Below, one piece after another: positions 1-13,138 of a DNA stretch of 64,000 nt. The stretch spans positions 37,688,751 through 37,752,750 of the forward strand of contig NC_037590.1 of the NCBI RefSeq assembly GCF_003073045.1. The letters are read 5' to 3'. The translations under genes and the position numbers were made by a program. The DNA is from Pomacea canaliculata (lineage: Eukaryota; Mollusca; Gastropoda; Architaenioglossa; Ampullariidae). Below the pieces are notes generated by a model. That model was not told the origin of the DNA and made no database searches. It worked only from the letters and a program-made list of their open reading frames with translations. Position 1 is the stretch's first letter; every line of letters begins with the position of its first letter.

Positions 1-8
1 CATCTTAC

Positions 9-3000
9 CCAGAAAAGCTGTGGCAGAGATGGCGCCGTCCCTTATGGCAACAATGATTGTTATTCCAGTCTCCAAGTAAGGAACCGAGAAATTAACGGCT
101 CTGCTTCTTTCCTCGCTGATGTGCAAGGATGTCACGGCCAGGTCAGCCTGTCCCTGCTGCAGGTCTCTGATCAGACCATCCCAGTTGCCTCTTCTGTCCT
201 AAAAGGGAGACAACTTCTTAAATATAAGAGAATAGTTCTTTAAAAATATCTCAAAATTATATTTCGTAATGACCAGAAGGTGGCAACTAAATTCGCTATT
301 TCTGCTAACATGGCGATTTATTTAAAATACTGAGGAAGAGACAGAAGCTCCGTGAGTGTCCCAGAAAGAAATTAGCATTTAATTTGAAATGTCGACGGCT
401 TCTTTTTTCATTCATGGTGATTCCTTTCTAAGATTATTGAATGTGTCCTAGAAATTATACGTTTCTAAAAGCTATTTAAATAACTATCTTAAGGCAGACT
501 GACAATCGTCGAGTTTGTCCTCTAATGAAGGCAAAGCAATGCAAACATTTTCTAAACATTAGCAAATGCACGTGAGGAAACTTCAGTTTGATGGAAGATT
601 TGTCCTCAACTTCAAGGAAGAGAAGGTGTTGAAATGATGGGCTATGAGTCCTGACATGATAGTCTGTGTCAGAAGGTAGACATGCTACATCATTAATTTC
701 ATGAATCAGCTAAATCAAAGATGGTGTGTCGAGTTTTGAACCGTGGCCTGTTGTTTCTTTAGATTCTGATGAATATTTTGTTCCTTGTGCGCCTTCATGT
801 AACTGTAAGTGCATGTTTGTCTATTTGTGTGTGTGTGTGAATATTACAAAATGTTATGTGTCTAGACAACCATAAAGAGAAAAAAGCAATTATTCTTATA
901 TTCAAAGTGCGAGGAAGTGCGAGGCATTATGACAGAGACATGTTGTACCTGAGCTCCCCACTGAAAGTCCTCCACTTCATAAAGTTCAGCTTCAAAGTTC
1001 AAGGCCTGGCTGATGCGGAGCAAAAGTTCAATGCTCAGACCCGTGCAGCACTTCATGACAGTCATGTTGGACAGCCTGACAGCACGAAACACAAAGATTA
1101 GCGAGCACTTTCAAACAGTCTTGACAAACAACATGCTCAGAAAACTACCCATCACACAATTTGTTACAGGTATACATCCGAGTAAAGACATTCATGGTAC
1201 TACTTTGTGCGCATTGGTAAGGCAAAGCACAACGTTTATTCAATGCCGAGCTCTCATGCTAATACCATCAGAGCAGTTTGTCTGAAATTCTTACTTGTTT
1301 CCGTCTTCATCTCGCACGTATACTCTACATATCTTGGAGTGTTGTCGCAGGTGCTGTTGTCCGTCAAGTTCCGGTACATGACGTAAGGCTCTTCCGGTCT
1401 CGTGACCACGCGGAGGTAATGGCGCTCCGGCTTCCCTGACGGTGGACCTGTGGCGCCCCCTAGCCAGTGAATCCTCTTCATTGTCAGTCCTTTGTGCGTC
1501 CACATCCCAACCTGAAACATGCCAGTTCCCCATGTCACGTGATCAAAATGTTTCTTTCTCGCACTTGGAGTCAAACATTTATTTTAGAAACATGTTTGTG
1601 AGCCTGTGACATGTCAGTGACGTTTGCTGTGTGAGTGTGTGGGATGGGGTCATAGGTAAATTGGTGGATTATTGCTGATTATCAATCCCCATTAACAATG
1701 TTAATATGTAGAAACCATTATTCACTTACATCAAGGCCCACCACTCTAAGGTTTCCCCACAATGTAAGACAGCAGTAATTACCTCCTTCCATCTGTTTCT
1801 TCCATCTTCGTCGGGTTGCACATTGACGATGCTCAGTTCCGACTGATTTATGTTGTCATCATCATTGTTCGTGTCAGTGCTTTTGCTGGCCGCATCCTTT
1901 AGAAACCTTTTGTCAAAGAATGCATCTTCATACCCACAAATGTTTCCATCAGATATCTTTACGACAATCAGTTCTCTTAAAATAATTAAAATAACTCTTT
2001 GCTCAGAATCATTTCATTAATACGTACCGTTGTGTAGAAAAGGTTTCAGTAAGTCATTCATACGTCTAAACAAAATAATTTTCTGAACAGAAATAGTCCG
2101 AATCATATTTTCATTGAGACAGATTGATCAAGTAAAGCTTTTTTCGACATCGACAACTAACAGACGACATTTTAGCCAATGACACAAAAAACCCTATTTG
2201 TCTTGAAGATCAATGAGCAGTCATTCAGACATTTCGAGTTCACAAACGCACCAGCAAATATGCAAGCAGCATTGACCATACAGTCTGCCTGCACAAACAT
2301 TACAAAATCAAACAAGAAAAGGAATGAAAAGAAAGGCACGTGAGACATGCTTACTGGAAGAAGCGCTCCCCGTCCGGCCAGAACAGCTCCTTCGACCGAG
2401 ACGCACTGCAGCTGAGGGCTGGCAGCTGCAGAGGCAGGGAACCAGTCATCAGTGAGTAAGCAGAACTATTCAGCGCACTTAGCCATATATGCACGGCCTT
2501 GCTCACTGCTTGCTTCATCTCCTTCTCCTCGGCTGTAGCTCAACCCTTCAACAAAAAGACCAGGAACACGAATGTAAATGTTATCAGCGCACGTCCTCCA
2601 TGTTTTCTTTACCTGCTGGCAGAATCAATGTTTCACATTTTACAAAAGACAATCTGAAAACTTCTTTAAAAGTTTCCAGTTCCTCCAAGTTAGATTTTCA
2701 TGTGTGAGTGTGTGTGGGTGTGGGTGAGTGAATATTAACAAATGTACATCATAATATTAATTAAAGTGTCATATACAAATTCTTAACTTCTTTAATCATG
2801 GTATGTCGTGGACCGGAAGTCTAAAAGATGTTGAATGTTATTTCTAACTATGGGTGAGGAATGTCAGGCCTGACCCCAGTAGACAGAAAGAAACTCTTTT
2901 AGCTTGGCTTTGTGGACACAACACTCGTTAAAGATAAACGGCAAAATAAACAGATAAACATTGACATCAACGACCACCTTCCTAATCATGCTTGGCTCGG

Positions 3001-6000
3001 TACACGGACACAAAGAAACAAATTTTGCATGTGAGAGAGAGAGAGGAAGGGGTTAGAGAAGTGGAGGAGAGAGAGAAGCAGAAACATCATGGCTAAACTT
3101 GTCAATCCTAATCAAGAAAGTGAGATTGAGTGCTGCCTTTGGGGCATAGCGGAGTGAAGATGTCTCGTACAAATGTTTTAACAGCCATTTGCTGAAACAA
3201 GACCTACCGACATGGTGTGGATTGGCAATCCCGCAGGTACTGAAGCCTGAGCCTTCCATTACAGTTTTATTTAAGTTTTTACTCATCAGTAGGAGAGATG
3301 TGTAGGGGATGGGGGAGAAGGAGAATGAAACAGACCGAGAGAGACAAGTCTGGATGAAATGGGGAGAGAGAAACTGCTGGTTAATGTAGGGGATGCTTAC
3401 TGTAAGTTCTTGATGCCAGTCTTTGGAATTGTGGGGAAGGCAGTTCATTTCTCTTATCCACGTACTCATTGTTCATGTCCATAACATTTGTATAAACCAC
3501 ATCAGTAGAATATCTACCACCACCATAAGAACAAAAATGAACACAGACATGAAGATTAATATCATACGAAGATGATTATTTTAAATCCAGGTGGCAAAAA
3601 ATAATAAAGTAGTATGAAGGGAAAAGTACACGTAACACTGGCTCCATTAAGGATTTTTTTCTCCCCAAAAAGCATTTCCTTGATTCTTTCATGCCATTTT
3701 GATACATTCTCCATCAGAAATAATGATGTTTGTAATTTCTCACGTGAAGGACAGGCTCATATAAAGTGATTTATGTCTTTAACGACCAGATAAAGCAAAC
3801 GTTGAGTACTTGTCCTCCCATGCTAATACCAGAAAACTCCAGACTTTGGCAGAGAAGCTTACCCAGAAGTCCAACAGGGAGGTCAGCTGCTATGTCCTCC
3901 TGGCCCTTGGGAATGGCTTCGAAAGCAGTTATCCACACGTACTCCCGTCCCGCGATGCCCAGGCTTTCTGCTGCTTCTAAAATGGATCGCGTGTCCTGTC
4001 TGGAAAATAAACAAATAAATAAATAAGTGACAGTTTATAAAGTTAAAAGTTTATTTAAAACGCGCCTATCTCTCTCAAAATTTAATCTGCGTGTACCTAA
4101 AGTACTAAAGAACAGTGTAACATGATTATCTCATGATTCCTTTGAATTACAAAATGGAAATATGCGTGTATTTAAAGATGATGGTGACTGCAGTGGTGCT
4201 TTGAATGCAGTTTGAAAAATAAAACAAAAAAAACTTGCTCGTGGGCAAAGAGAAGAATAACTCTTGTGTCGGAAGAAGCGATGGACAACAGATCCCGGCT
4301 GACGGCCTCCATCACATCCGGGTCTTGAATTTCTACTTCAAGGAGCTGTTGGAATCTAGAAGGAACAAATTTTGAAATATAAAAGAAAATATTAAGGGTA
4401 TGAAGACACCTGCTATCTCTGAAAAAAAACACACACACACTGATAAAGACAGAAACAAACGGGATGCCCAAACTTTTTATACAAACTACAAAATAGTAAA
4501 AAAAATGTGCTTCTCATTTGCTCGCTGAAGAAGAAAACGAGAGTATTGTAGCTTCGGAGCACATTCTCCATTATCAAGAGCACAGTGTCATGACAAATTT
4601 TTCACTGACATGTTTCTCCGCCCAGGCAGCGGTGCTCGAGTTACCTCCGCTATAATCAACTTCAGAAAAGCCACCAGGCGGCGCCACTTCTCCGCCAGTT
4701 TTTATAACAGATCACAGACTTACCAGGACTGAACCATTTCGCTGAAGTACTTTTTTGGTCTCTACAAGAATACTTACGAACACACAAGGCGGGTCGAGCG
4801 CATTCTTTTGTTGTTGTTGTTGTTTTTTATGTTTTTGTTTTATTTCAAAAGAGAAAGAGCACGAGTCTCTCTCTACAAAACATTAGAAATAAAAAAAAAT
4901 CAGTCAGCTATTACATTTTATTCCTAATATAGTTATCTATATATTTTCCAAGACGTGTTCGTGTTTTTAAGTCAAACCTAAAATAATAACAATTTGGTAA
5001 AGTATACCTCAAAGTATTTCTTCATGTTATCAAAGAATTCTTTCTAGGGAATTTTCAAGATGCAAAGACCGGTCATAAATCCTGAGAGAGGATCTGAAGT
5101 ACAACACATGCTGCGAAATCTTCTTCTTGGGATGATTATTTGTGGCAAAACAATAAAATATATTTTTAAACGTAGTTTTTGGGCAAAGAATAAACTCCAG
5201 ACATGAACGATACCAGAATATAATTTGATATTATGGACCACATTTTTCTTATTGCAGCATCTGATTTTAATCAAATTCATGAAGCAGAGCTAGGAATCTG
5301 ATTCTGTGAAATAGAGTTGGACAACAAATTCTACACCAGGACAAGGGTGTATTCATGGTGTGGAGGGACACGGCTTGGTTTAAGGGGATATCAAGATGAC
5401 CGACCATCAATCTAGGTTGTCGTTCCCGGGAATCCAAATTCGAGTCTCAAGACAGATGCTGCCTAACTGCAAATCGCTCTTCCGGAAACCCGGCTGCCAC
5501 GATGAATCACTCTTAAAGACATGCTTGTGCCGTGGTCCACGAACTCCACCTCCGGGAGATGCAAGAAGTCCTGCAAAGACCTTGTCCTCCTTGTCTCTAC
5601 TCACTCAGCCGAGTAAGACGCTGGTAATTAACGGTGAGGTTGATCAGACCCCGGCATACGACAATTCAGTTAACAACGAATTCTACTCCACCATACCCCG
5701 ACATTTTTCACAGCTTTGCATTTTGTTTGAACATCTTGCGTGCACTTATTGCCAACTGTCCTGGCCGGGGTTTAAATTTCGTCTGTCGCTCACCACACCA
5801 ATCTCTTCCCCTCTAGCAGACGATACAATGGGAGCAGCAGCTCCTGACAATTTGCATACTGAATGGTCCTTCTGGTCGGTAAACAGAATGACATTAGGCT
5901 TCTTTATTTCACTGTCATGTCCTCCGGGAATTCATTGTCTTTTATTGAGCTCTGAGTACTTTTGTGATCGCTGTGTAAGGTTTGAGTAGAATCATTTCTA

Positions 6001-8195
6001 AAACAATAATTGTATTAATTTTCTTTTGGAATGTTCGTTTTTAAACACTGAATATCTACGATAAATTTAAGAAATACTTTTGACAACATTTCAACAAATT
6101 GAAAACAAACTTGAAACTGTTAATAAGAACTTCGTTTTAAGAAAATAGTTTTAAGTGTCTAAAATCAGTAAGTAGAATGAGCTCTCCTGTAGAAATTCTA
6201 GAGATGGTTTTGACAGCAAGTTCTTGTTCACTTCCCATGAGGCTCTGTTGGCTGCTTTTCTTTCAGCTAACAACGATGTCAGAAATTCTCTTGAATGACG
6301 GTTTTGATGTTAGGGCTTCCATTTACTTTTGTTTCTGCTCACCATTTTCACCTGACTTTTCTACTAGTGTCCCCACATTTATTAGAAATTACATCACTGA
6401 ACAAGGCTTTAGATGTGAATTAAAGTTAATTAAAAATTTATAACAAGGCGTAATTAGCAATGAAGCTGATCCTCAAGTTTTAATTATTTCTTATCCACAG
6501 TTTATAGTAAAAACAAAAGTAAAGGGATTATATATTTTGTGGTTGGATCGGGGTGAAGTGGGAAGAAGCAGGGTTAACAAAAGAAGACAGTAGTTGAAGG
6601 TTTGTCCAACCTGACTTTCGATTTTCGTTTAAATCTGTCTTCTTGCAGTAAGCTTCTCTCGCTCCAGTACAGGACATGGAGGGCGTTGAGAAACTCCTGG
6701 TGTCCGGAGTATGTGGTGTACACCACGGAGAACTGTGGCCAGTTGTACAGCTCCAGTAGCGACATCATGGCGGCTGCCTGGTCGTAAAGCGTTGGTGAGA
6801 TCTGAATCTGCCTCAGCTCCGATGAAGCCTGAAAAATGTAGTGGGGTCCATTTACCGGAGTCTGTGGATACTGTCCAAGAAGCAGCACGCAAATATTGGC
6901 TATAAAACTTTGTTTGACTGCGATATAAGGTTGCAGTCCGGTCATCTGGATTAGGAGGATTTAGTGAGATCAGAATAAGTGGTCAAGGTTCGAAACTCTT
7001 TTATGTCAGGATCGGGACAACCTCATTTCTCATGAAAATGTCAAGGAGAGGTTAGGCTTTGCCTTCCACATAACAAAGTAAACTGTTTACACGTTACTAT
7101 TGTGGATTATTGTATATTTCTTTATCTTTACCTCTTTGATTTCGTGTTCTTTTATTTCTCAGACAAGTTTGTCTGTCACTCACCGACTAGTCTTCTTCCG
7201 CTCTATTTAATTTATAGTACAAATGTTAACATTCAGCATGTAAATGTTACAAGCACTTGTCGTTTCAGAAATGTTTAGCTAAAATTATATTGTTTTAACA
7301 AAGGATAAACCATGGGATACTGTATAAATTCTGAACACATTTTAATTTAGTACTCATGCTATTCAAATTTCTTGAATTTAAATAAATTGTCTTAGTAGAA
7401 GAAATTTTTTTTTATAGTATCCATGTTAATATGTGTCTTTTGTGGCACCTCATTTCTTAACTCATCTGCATTCAGCATCTTTGTGTTGCTTTATTTCCAG
7501 ATTTAAGTGCCATCCATTTTTGTATTGGTTATAATATTATAAAAGAAAATAATTTCACCCAAAAATCATCACTAGATAAAAAGAAACCAAAAACTGTTCA
7601 TCAACTGTTCACGAATGTGATAACATTCAAACTCTGAAATAATAGAAATTTTAAAATTAACTGATATTACACCCAGAAATTAAAAAAATACTTTTCAGCT
7701 ACCTCGAAATGCAACAACTTGTGGACTTTGATGACGGCTTACCTTTCCGGAAGCTGTGACGTATTCTGGACCCCACGTGATCACGGGCAGCCCCACGTGG
7801 TGGATCAAGTTGGAAGTGAACTGCATGGAGTTCCAGCTGCGAAGGTGTCTGAAGGGGTTGATGATGTGCAGAACAGCCGTGGTTGTTTGGTTGAACATGA
7901 CATCGCAGAAGGCCTTCAGGATGTTCTCTGGGTTGTCGTCGGCGAGTTTGATGACGTTGCCTTGCGGGTCGTAGGTTTGGAACAAGGGGAGATAAGACAG
8001 GGAGCGTCTGGCCTTTCTCACGACCCCGTCCATGACATTGGAGTAGTCTCGCTGGAATTTGACGTGAGCGATGACATGGAAAGAAACGACGTCTGGGTGG
8101 CGCTGCGGGTCAACTTCCGGTGACGTAGAGTCAATCAAGGCAATGAGAGTTAAAGTCATCAAACTCAGGGGAGGGAACAAAAACGAGCGCCACAT
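9..8195 (-). CDS. NMDA-type ionotropic glutamate receptor, GluN2-like (5' part, nine exons, incomplete)
   Basis: Ligand-gated cation channel subunit of the plasma membrane. Exons in gene order: 8195-7743, 6828-6611, 4355-4235, 3995-3863, 2418-2355, 1975-1783, 1511-1295, 1075-949, 198-9. The first ATG (8195) opens a signal peptide (MWRSFLFPPLSLMTLTLIAL). Residues about 30-400 resemble the NMDA-receptor amino-terminal domain. S1 of the glutamate-binding domain follows: VGMWTHKGLTMKRIHW, LRVVTRPEEPYV, the CC motif in MKCCTGLSIELLLRIS, YEVEDFQWGA, then TSLHISEERSRAVNFSVPY, which holds the conserved Thr and Arg of GluN2 ligand binding. The last exon stops before M1 at GAISATAFL; pore, S2 and C-terminus lie beyond the left edge. 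About 572 residues are visible. Phases agree except at exon 7/exon 8 (1295 to 1075), where a small exon may be missing. The donor at 4235 is weak. GluN2-type is favoured over GluN1 or kainate by the S1 and pre-M1 sequence. Confidence 0.9.
5396..5989 (+). other. Unassigned 197-codon open frame inside a glutamate-receptor intron, opposite strand
   Basis: Longest open frame not explained by a recognised gene. It lies antisense within the intron between receptor exons 2 and 3. I recognise no domain, signal peptide or family. It is rich in Ser, Pro and Leu, and an overlapping minus-strand frame is also open, as chance GC-richer DNA allows. Probably not a gene; it could be part of an old repeat. 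Other introns of the receptor hold only AT-rich single-copy-looking sequence. Confidence 0.12.
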
Positions 8196-10621
8196 TTTCC
8201 GGCCTTGTTTTCCGCTACGGCGCCTCAGCAAGCAGGACAATCAACTCCTGGCTCCTCGTCTTCGATCGTCCAGCGTAGCGTAAATCGTCGCATTACTGCT
8301 CTGGTGCCATTTCCACGATTATATTTCCCTGGCCCCGCCCACCGTCCACAAAGTCCTTCTCATCACCTGACCGGAAATCGTGTGAATAGTTTTTCATTGG
8401 TAGAAGATAGATTGTACCCCGTCCTTAGAACTGGTACGTTGACTTTTGCGACTCAAACGCAGTACATGACAATGCATGTCTGTTGACTTTTTTAATAAAC
8501 TTTTAGTAACCTTGGTCACAGAATAAATAAAATGAAAATCAAGTTACAAGTCTCCTTTCTTCATAGAAATTTCACGGTTCAAAACATCCTGGTCGACACA
8601 TCACAACGAAGGGTCCACGAAGAGTTCCTTCTCGAGAAGTTTTCTCACAAGCCGACGACTTCAAAGAGTTCTGGTGAAGAAGGACCACAGCATCAGACAA
8701 GGGGGAAAAAGATACTCTCCTAAGCTCGAGCAGTGAGCGATGTCTATGTATTCGTTTGCTGTCCCTCCATTGAATTACCGAGACCTGACCAGACTGCCCA
8801 GGGGCGTTTAATGATACTGCTCCTCATCCACAAGAGTGATGGATCATCGTCCTTGCCTCTTTTCCGTTCCAAGTATACGCCATCAAGCTTGAAGCCCCAT
8901 ACATAGGTCTTTTAAACAAGAGCAAAAAGAGTTAGGGGGAGCTAGGTTGGAGAGGGAGAAGAAGAAACTTTATATCCGTATTCGCACGGTCGGAAATGAT
9001 CCTTTTTTGCGCAATGTCCTGTAATCTGTCCACTTTCGAAGCAAAAGTTTGACTTACATTAAGACTTGACGATGAAGATACGAAGTCGGCTGAGTGTAAA
9101 TAGTTAACCAGCCCCGACTCTCTGCTACTTTATAATGTCGGAGACCAATACCGCCCTCTCTGACGATATTGATCCGCGAAGCGCCTTGTCTTTCCTTGGC
9201 CACGACTTCATAAAGTAGGTGGCTTCGGGGTCAGTGATGTGGAGATGCTCTGGGTATGTAGCACCCACCTTGCCACTGTCAGCTGCTGACATGAAACAGT
9301 GTGCAGGGTCAAAGAAGCTTATTGCTGGAATATTTTGGTCCTCTAACTAACAGAGAAGTCCGCAAACTCCTCATGGCCAGGATGACAACTAACTTCAGAT
9401 TATATATAAAAAAGATAAAAAGATTAAAAGAATTTTCAGCCAACAATTTGTTTATCTATACTGCATCCAGTCCTTCACAAAACATGTGCGAAAGGAGGCC
9501 TCCTTCTAAGAAGCTGATATAGAAAGAAGCATTTGGGTAAATAATATATACAGAACTGTATCTTTCTTAGTTACTATTTTCGTAATTTTCTTTTTCAGAG
9601 AATTTTTCGATTGTGATATATAAAGTTTTCTTTAATAATGTGTCTACTCTCACTTTACTATCTGTCCATTATCTTTTAGGTACAAAAGATTTATGCTCAC
9701 TCAATTATTCTTCATAGTTCTTCATTATGAATAGAGATAAAAGAAATAGGAAGCAAAAGTGTAGTCAGAGTGGATGGATGTACTGCACCACAGTCTACAT
9801 TTGCCGGAGACCCAGATTTTTGCACTGTATTTTTCAAACCCAGTCCATCTGCTTAATCGAAGTGTCAAGTAAATAAAATGGAGAAGTTCTTTATGAAGGT
9901 GCTGCTGGGAAGATGTTTTGTATTTCTTTGGGTGTGTTTTTTTCTTTTTGCGGTGATGGATTCGTGAAATCTGAGATTTTGGAGTAGATACTTGTTATTC
10001 TTGCAGGCTGGCATACGTAAACACGCAGACACACACATGTACACAAAAGTACACAATCTCGCTCTTCCTCAATCCTCACACACACACATTCACTCACACA
10101 AACCTTGAATGGGAAGACAACAATGAAATCATGTTTGTATATATCATGCATACATCATATAGGTAGTATGAATGGGATGCTTGTAACCTTCAGTCCATAC
10201 TTTGTTCCTTTCCTATTTTTGTTGGTCTCATCGAAAGATCCGATGCGATAAACCACATTGCCTATTTTCAATTGTGCAACCTGACTACAGTCCATTTCTT
10301 CCAATCTGCTCTCAATTCGTAAATGTCAGACTGAATGAATCTTCTCATACACTTTCTCAGCTATTTTCAATATCCATTTCTCTGCCACTAATGGTTCTAG
10401 CGAACGATCATACAAATCTCTGATCCAAATGTCGAAGATAATGATAAAAATTATTAGTGTAACAAAGATTGCCAATATCATAAGACTGAAAAGTTTAGAA
10501 CTCCTAATTAAATATTAATGTCCAAATTTCGTCTCATATCACTCAAAAGTCTTTCGAAGGTTTGTCATTTTGTTATGGAGAGTTGGACATTAGACACCAA
10601 GTACTTTATCACTATGCAGGT
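8196..10621. other. Intergenic, no gene seen
   Basis: Upstream region of the glutamate receptor. Only short frames without recognisable domains are present. The receptor 5' UTR and promoter must begin here, but I see no convincing TATA box. A palindromic element at 9111-9232 is listed separately. About 10020-10100 is rich in CA dinucleotides. Confidence 0.6.
9111..9232. repeat. Imperfect palindrome, possible MITE-like element
   Basis: The left arm near 9111-9141 (ending in a CTACTTTATAATGTCG core) pairs imperfectly with the right arm near 9200-9232 (CGACTTCATAAAGTAG). Both arms end in a CCCCGA/TCGGGG block. The arms enclose about 60 bp. No target duplication could be fixed, so the limits are approximate. 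Confidence 0.4.
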
Positions 10622-10826
10622 AGAGGGAAAGGATAGCTTAATGGTTAGCATTCAAACTTGAAAGCAAGCCGGTTCGATTGCCGTGTAGGGAAGCGACCTT
10701 TTTCCACTAGACCCAGCTGTAAGGGATGGATACTTTATTCCAAAGTGGGTTTTAAAAGTTAAGAGGGGGAGGAGATAGGCTCGTGACTCCTCAACGACGA
10801 TTAAAAAAGGTTAGAGACTGACCTTA
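10622..10826 (+). repeat. tRNA-derived SINE (family 1), diverged copy
   Basis: The head has a pol III A-box-like TAGCTTAATGGTTAGC and a B-box-like GGTTCGATTGCC. The body has a GACCCAGCTG core, also found in the copy at 60240-60509, and the same 3' part (CAACGAC, then AAAGGTTA and GACCTTA). It is a diverged, presumably inactive SINE insertion. Confidence 0.65.
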
Positions 10827-13011
10827 ATATTTTTTAGGCAGCTGACAAGTCAATCAAACAGAAGACTGAACACAAAACTCCAGGGTCTTTTAGCAAAGAT
10901 TTGCTTCTTCAGTAAACTTCGCAGCTAGGACTGCCTCCGTAATTAACTTCGCTTTTCGCAGAGGAAGGAAAATCGTTGGAAGTGGAACTTTAATTTGGTG
11001 GAAATTTCCTTCACTTGATCTTTCTGATCTCTGGGCTTTTTCAGCAGAGCCTTCCAGAACTCACTGTCGCTATTAGACATCGACTCACGGTACAGTGGGA
11101 ATAAATTGAGAAGGTCCTTTTCGAAAAACAAAAGTCACGATGGTCTAACATACCACTCGAGTAGACCCACATCCAAAATCTCTCTGCAAAATTAAAGGTC
11201 GTCTTTTACAAATAATCAGTTATTTACAGTTGAAAACAGTGATCCGTGGATGTTCATTTGAGAGGATAAAAGAGGGCGGAAGAAGACATAAAGCGCTGAT
11301 GGCGATGAAGGTGATCTGGACTTCATTGCTGAAGCCATCATGTCATTCAATAGCTTGAAAAAAAAAAGGAAGAAGTCAGCTTTTTTTTCTGGTGGGCACA
11401 GCTAGAGGCTGTATCTCAGTCTCCACCATTATCTGGTCAAGCTGAATGTTAGTGTAATGACATTTTTATATTACCAGACATAGAATACTTGCACAAAAAT
11501 GACGAACGGTGTGCAAAGTCGACTTGGCAACTAATTCGTTGTAGGCAGAAAAATTAGGAGTTGCCATAAAGAAGTCCAATGTTTGTCATCGAATAATAGA
11601 CTATAGACACACAACACCGTTTATCTCTCAGTAAAGATGTTATTCACGATACAGAGCCTGCTGGCAATTTTCCCACGGAGTTGATAAATTAGTTATCCTA
11701 GCAACACAGTTATCTTGTGTGGGTTTCCTTCTTCTTTGTTCTTTGTCTGTATTGCTATCTTTCTGTCATTACTTATCTTTTAATTAATTCGATTTATTTA
11801 TTCCTTAAGCTCCTTATTGTCTACCATAATTTTCTACTTTTTTTTCTTTTAATGTTTCTTTCTTTCTTTATCTCCTCCCTTTTCTGGCTTTCTGTCATCT
11901 TGTCTTGCCAGATTATCAACGATCCTCTCCAGAAATATTTTTTTGACTACAGACAACAGATGGAGAACAAAATCAAGTGAGCTTAAAGATATGAGAAACA
12001 ACTCTGAGAGCCACTCGGAGTATAAGACACTAAGAACTTAGGCTCCGCCTGGAAAATTACCAACAGAAAAAAAAAAACCCGAATGTCTGATGCCGGTCAC
12101 ACATCTCACAGGGCCGGCGAGAAAATCAAGGGCTAAATCCCGAAGGCATTGCCCCCAAGATGTTTGAAAGTAAGTCCTTCTAAATGTGCGATCCTCACAG
12201 ACAGGCTCTTGAAGGAATCAGCACAAAGTTTTCCTCCGGAAATGAAAAGAAAATAGGTCGGTCTTTGAGGGTCTGTGGCCGGCGTGCTGATACTCTCACA
12301 GGTACCGGAGGTTTCTTTGGTCGCTTGTTTCCTCCGCCAGGTTGTCTGCGGCCATTACACTTTCTACTTCTCTACTTCTCTACTTCTCTACCACAGTGTC
12401 GCCCTCACTGTACTACCATGCAGAAGTGATTTCATCATCACGGTCAGATGAGCAGCTTCAGAGTTAATAGAAAATGTCCGTGACCAGCATGTAAGGAAGC
12501 GACAGACGTCGTACTTTATCCTCTCCTTCTTTCTCTCTTGCCATTCTTTTCTCTAAATTATTTTTTTTTCTTTCATATTTTCTTTCAAAATATTTAATCT
12601 ATTACCTTACCGTTGAATGAAAAATAGTACATTCCGACCTATGGAATCACATAAACAGATTGTACTCGTGGTGGAAATGTGACGAAAAGATTTGCTTGCA
12701 AACGAATAAACCAAATCCGACGAGAATGCACCTAACTACCTGTGTGTGTTTGTGTAAACGGTCATCCATTTCAAAAATCCACTTCATAAAAACCTTATTT
12801 CCTCATTATAGCCTATTTCTTTCTCTCTCTATCTCTTTTTTAATTTTTTTTAATTTTTTGCTTTCCTACTCATTCTATCAAGCTATCTATCTTCTTTCTT
12901 TCCTTTGTATTTCTTTGACAGTTTTCCGGCTTTTCTGATTAACGTTTATAAAAAAGAGAGGTGGATGCCAGATGTTTGTGTGTAGCTAATCAGTTTAGCT
13001 TGCAGCAAACC

Positions 13012-13012
<1 letters not shown>
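10827..13012. other. Intergenic, no gene seen
   Basis: AT-rich sequence with pyrimidine-rich runs, notably about 11700-11890 and 12520-12900, that open long hydrophobic but meaningless frames. No domain, exon signal set or repeat family was recognised. Confidence 0.55.
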
Positions 13013-13067
<55 letters not shown>

Positions 13068-13100
13068 TAGGAAGGAAGGAAGGCAGGCAGGCAGGCAGGC

Positions 13101-13131
<31 letters not shown>

Positions 13132-13138
13132 AACAGAC
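13013..13138. repeat. GACA/GGCA tetranucleotide microsatellite
   Basis: About 125 bp of (GACA)n interrupted by GGAA and GGCA blocks, so the array is compound: GACA, GGAA, GGCA, then GACA again. The long Cys/Leu/Ser/Val frames on the minus strand are artefacts of this array. Confidence 0.97.

Noticed and set aside
3053-3469. 138-codon minus-strand frame within the glutamate-receptor gene
   Set aside because: It lies between two exons whose phases join correctly without it, and it has no receptor similarity.
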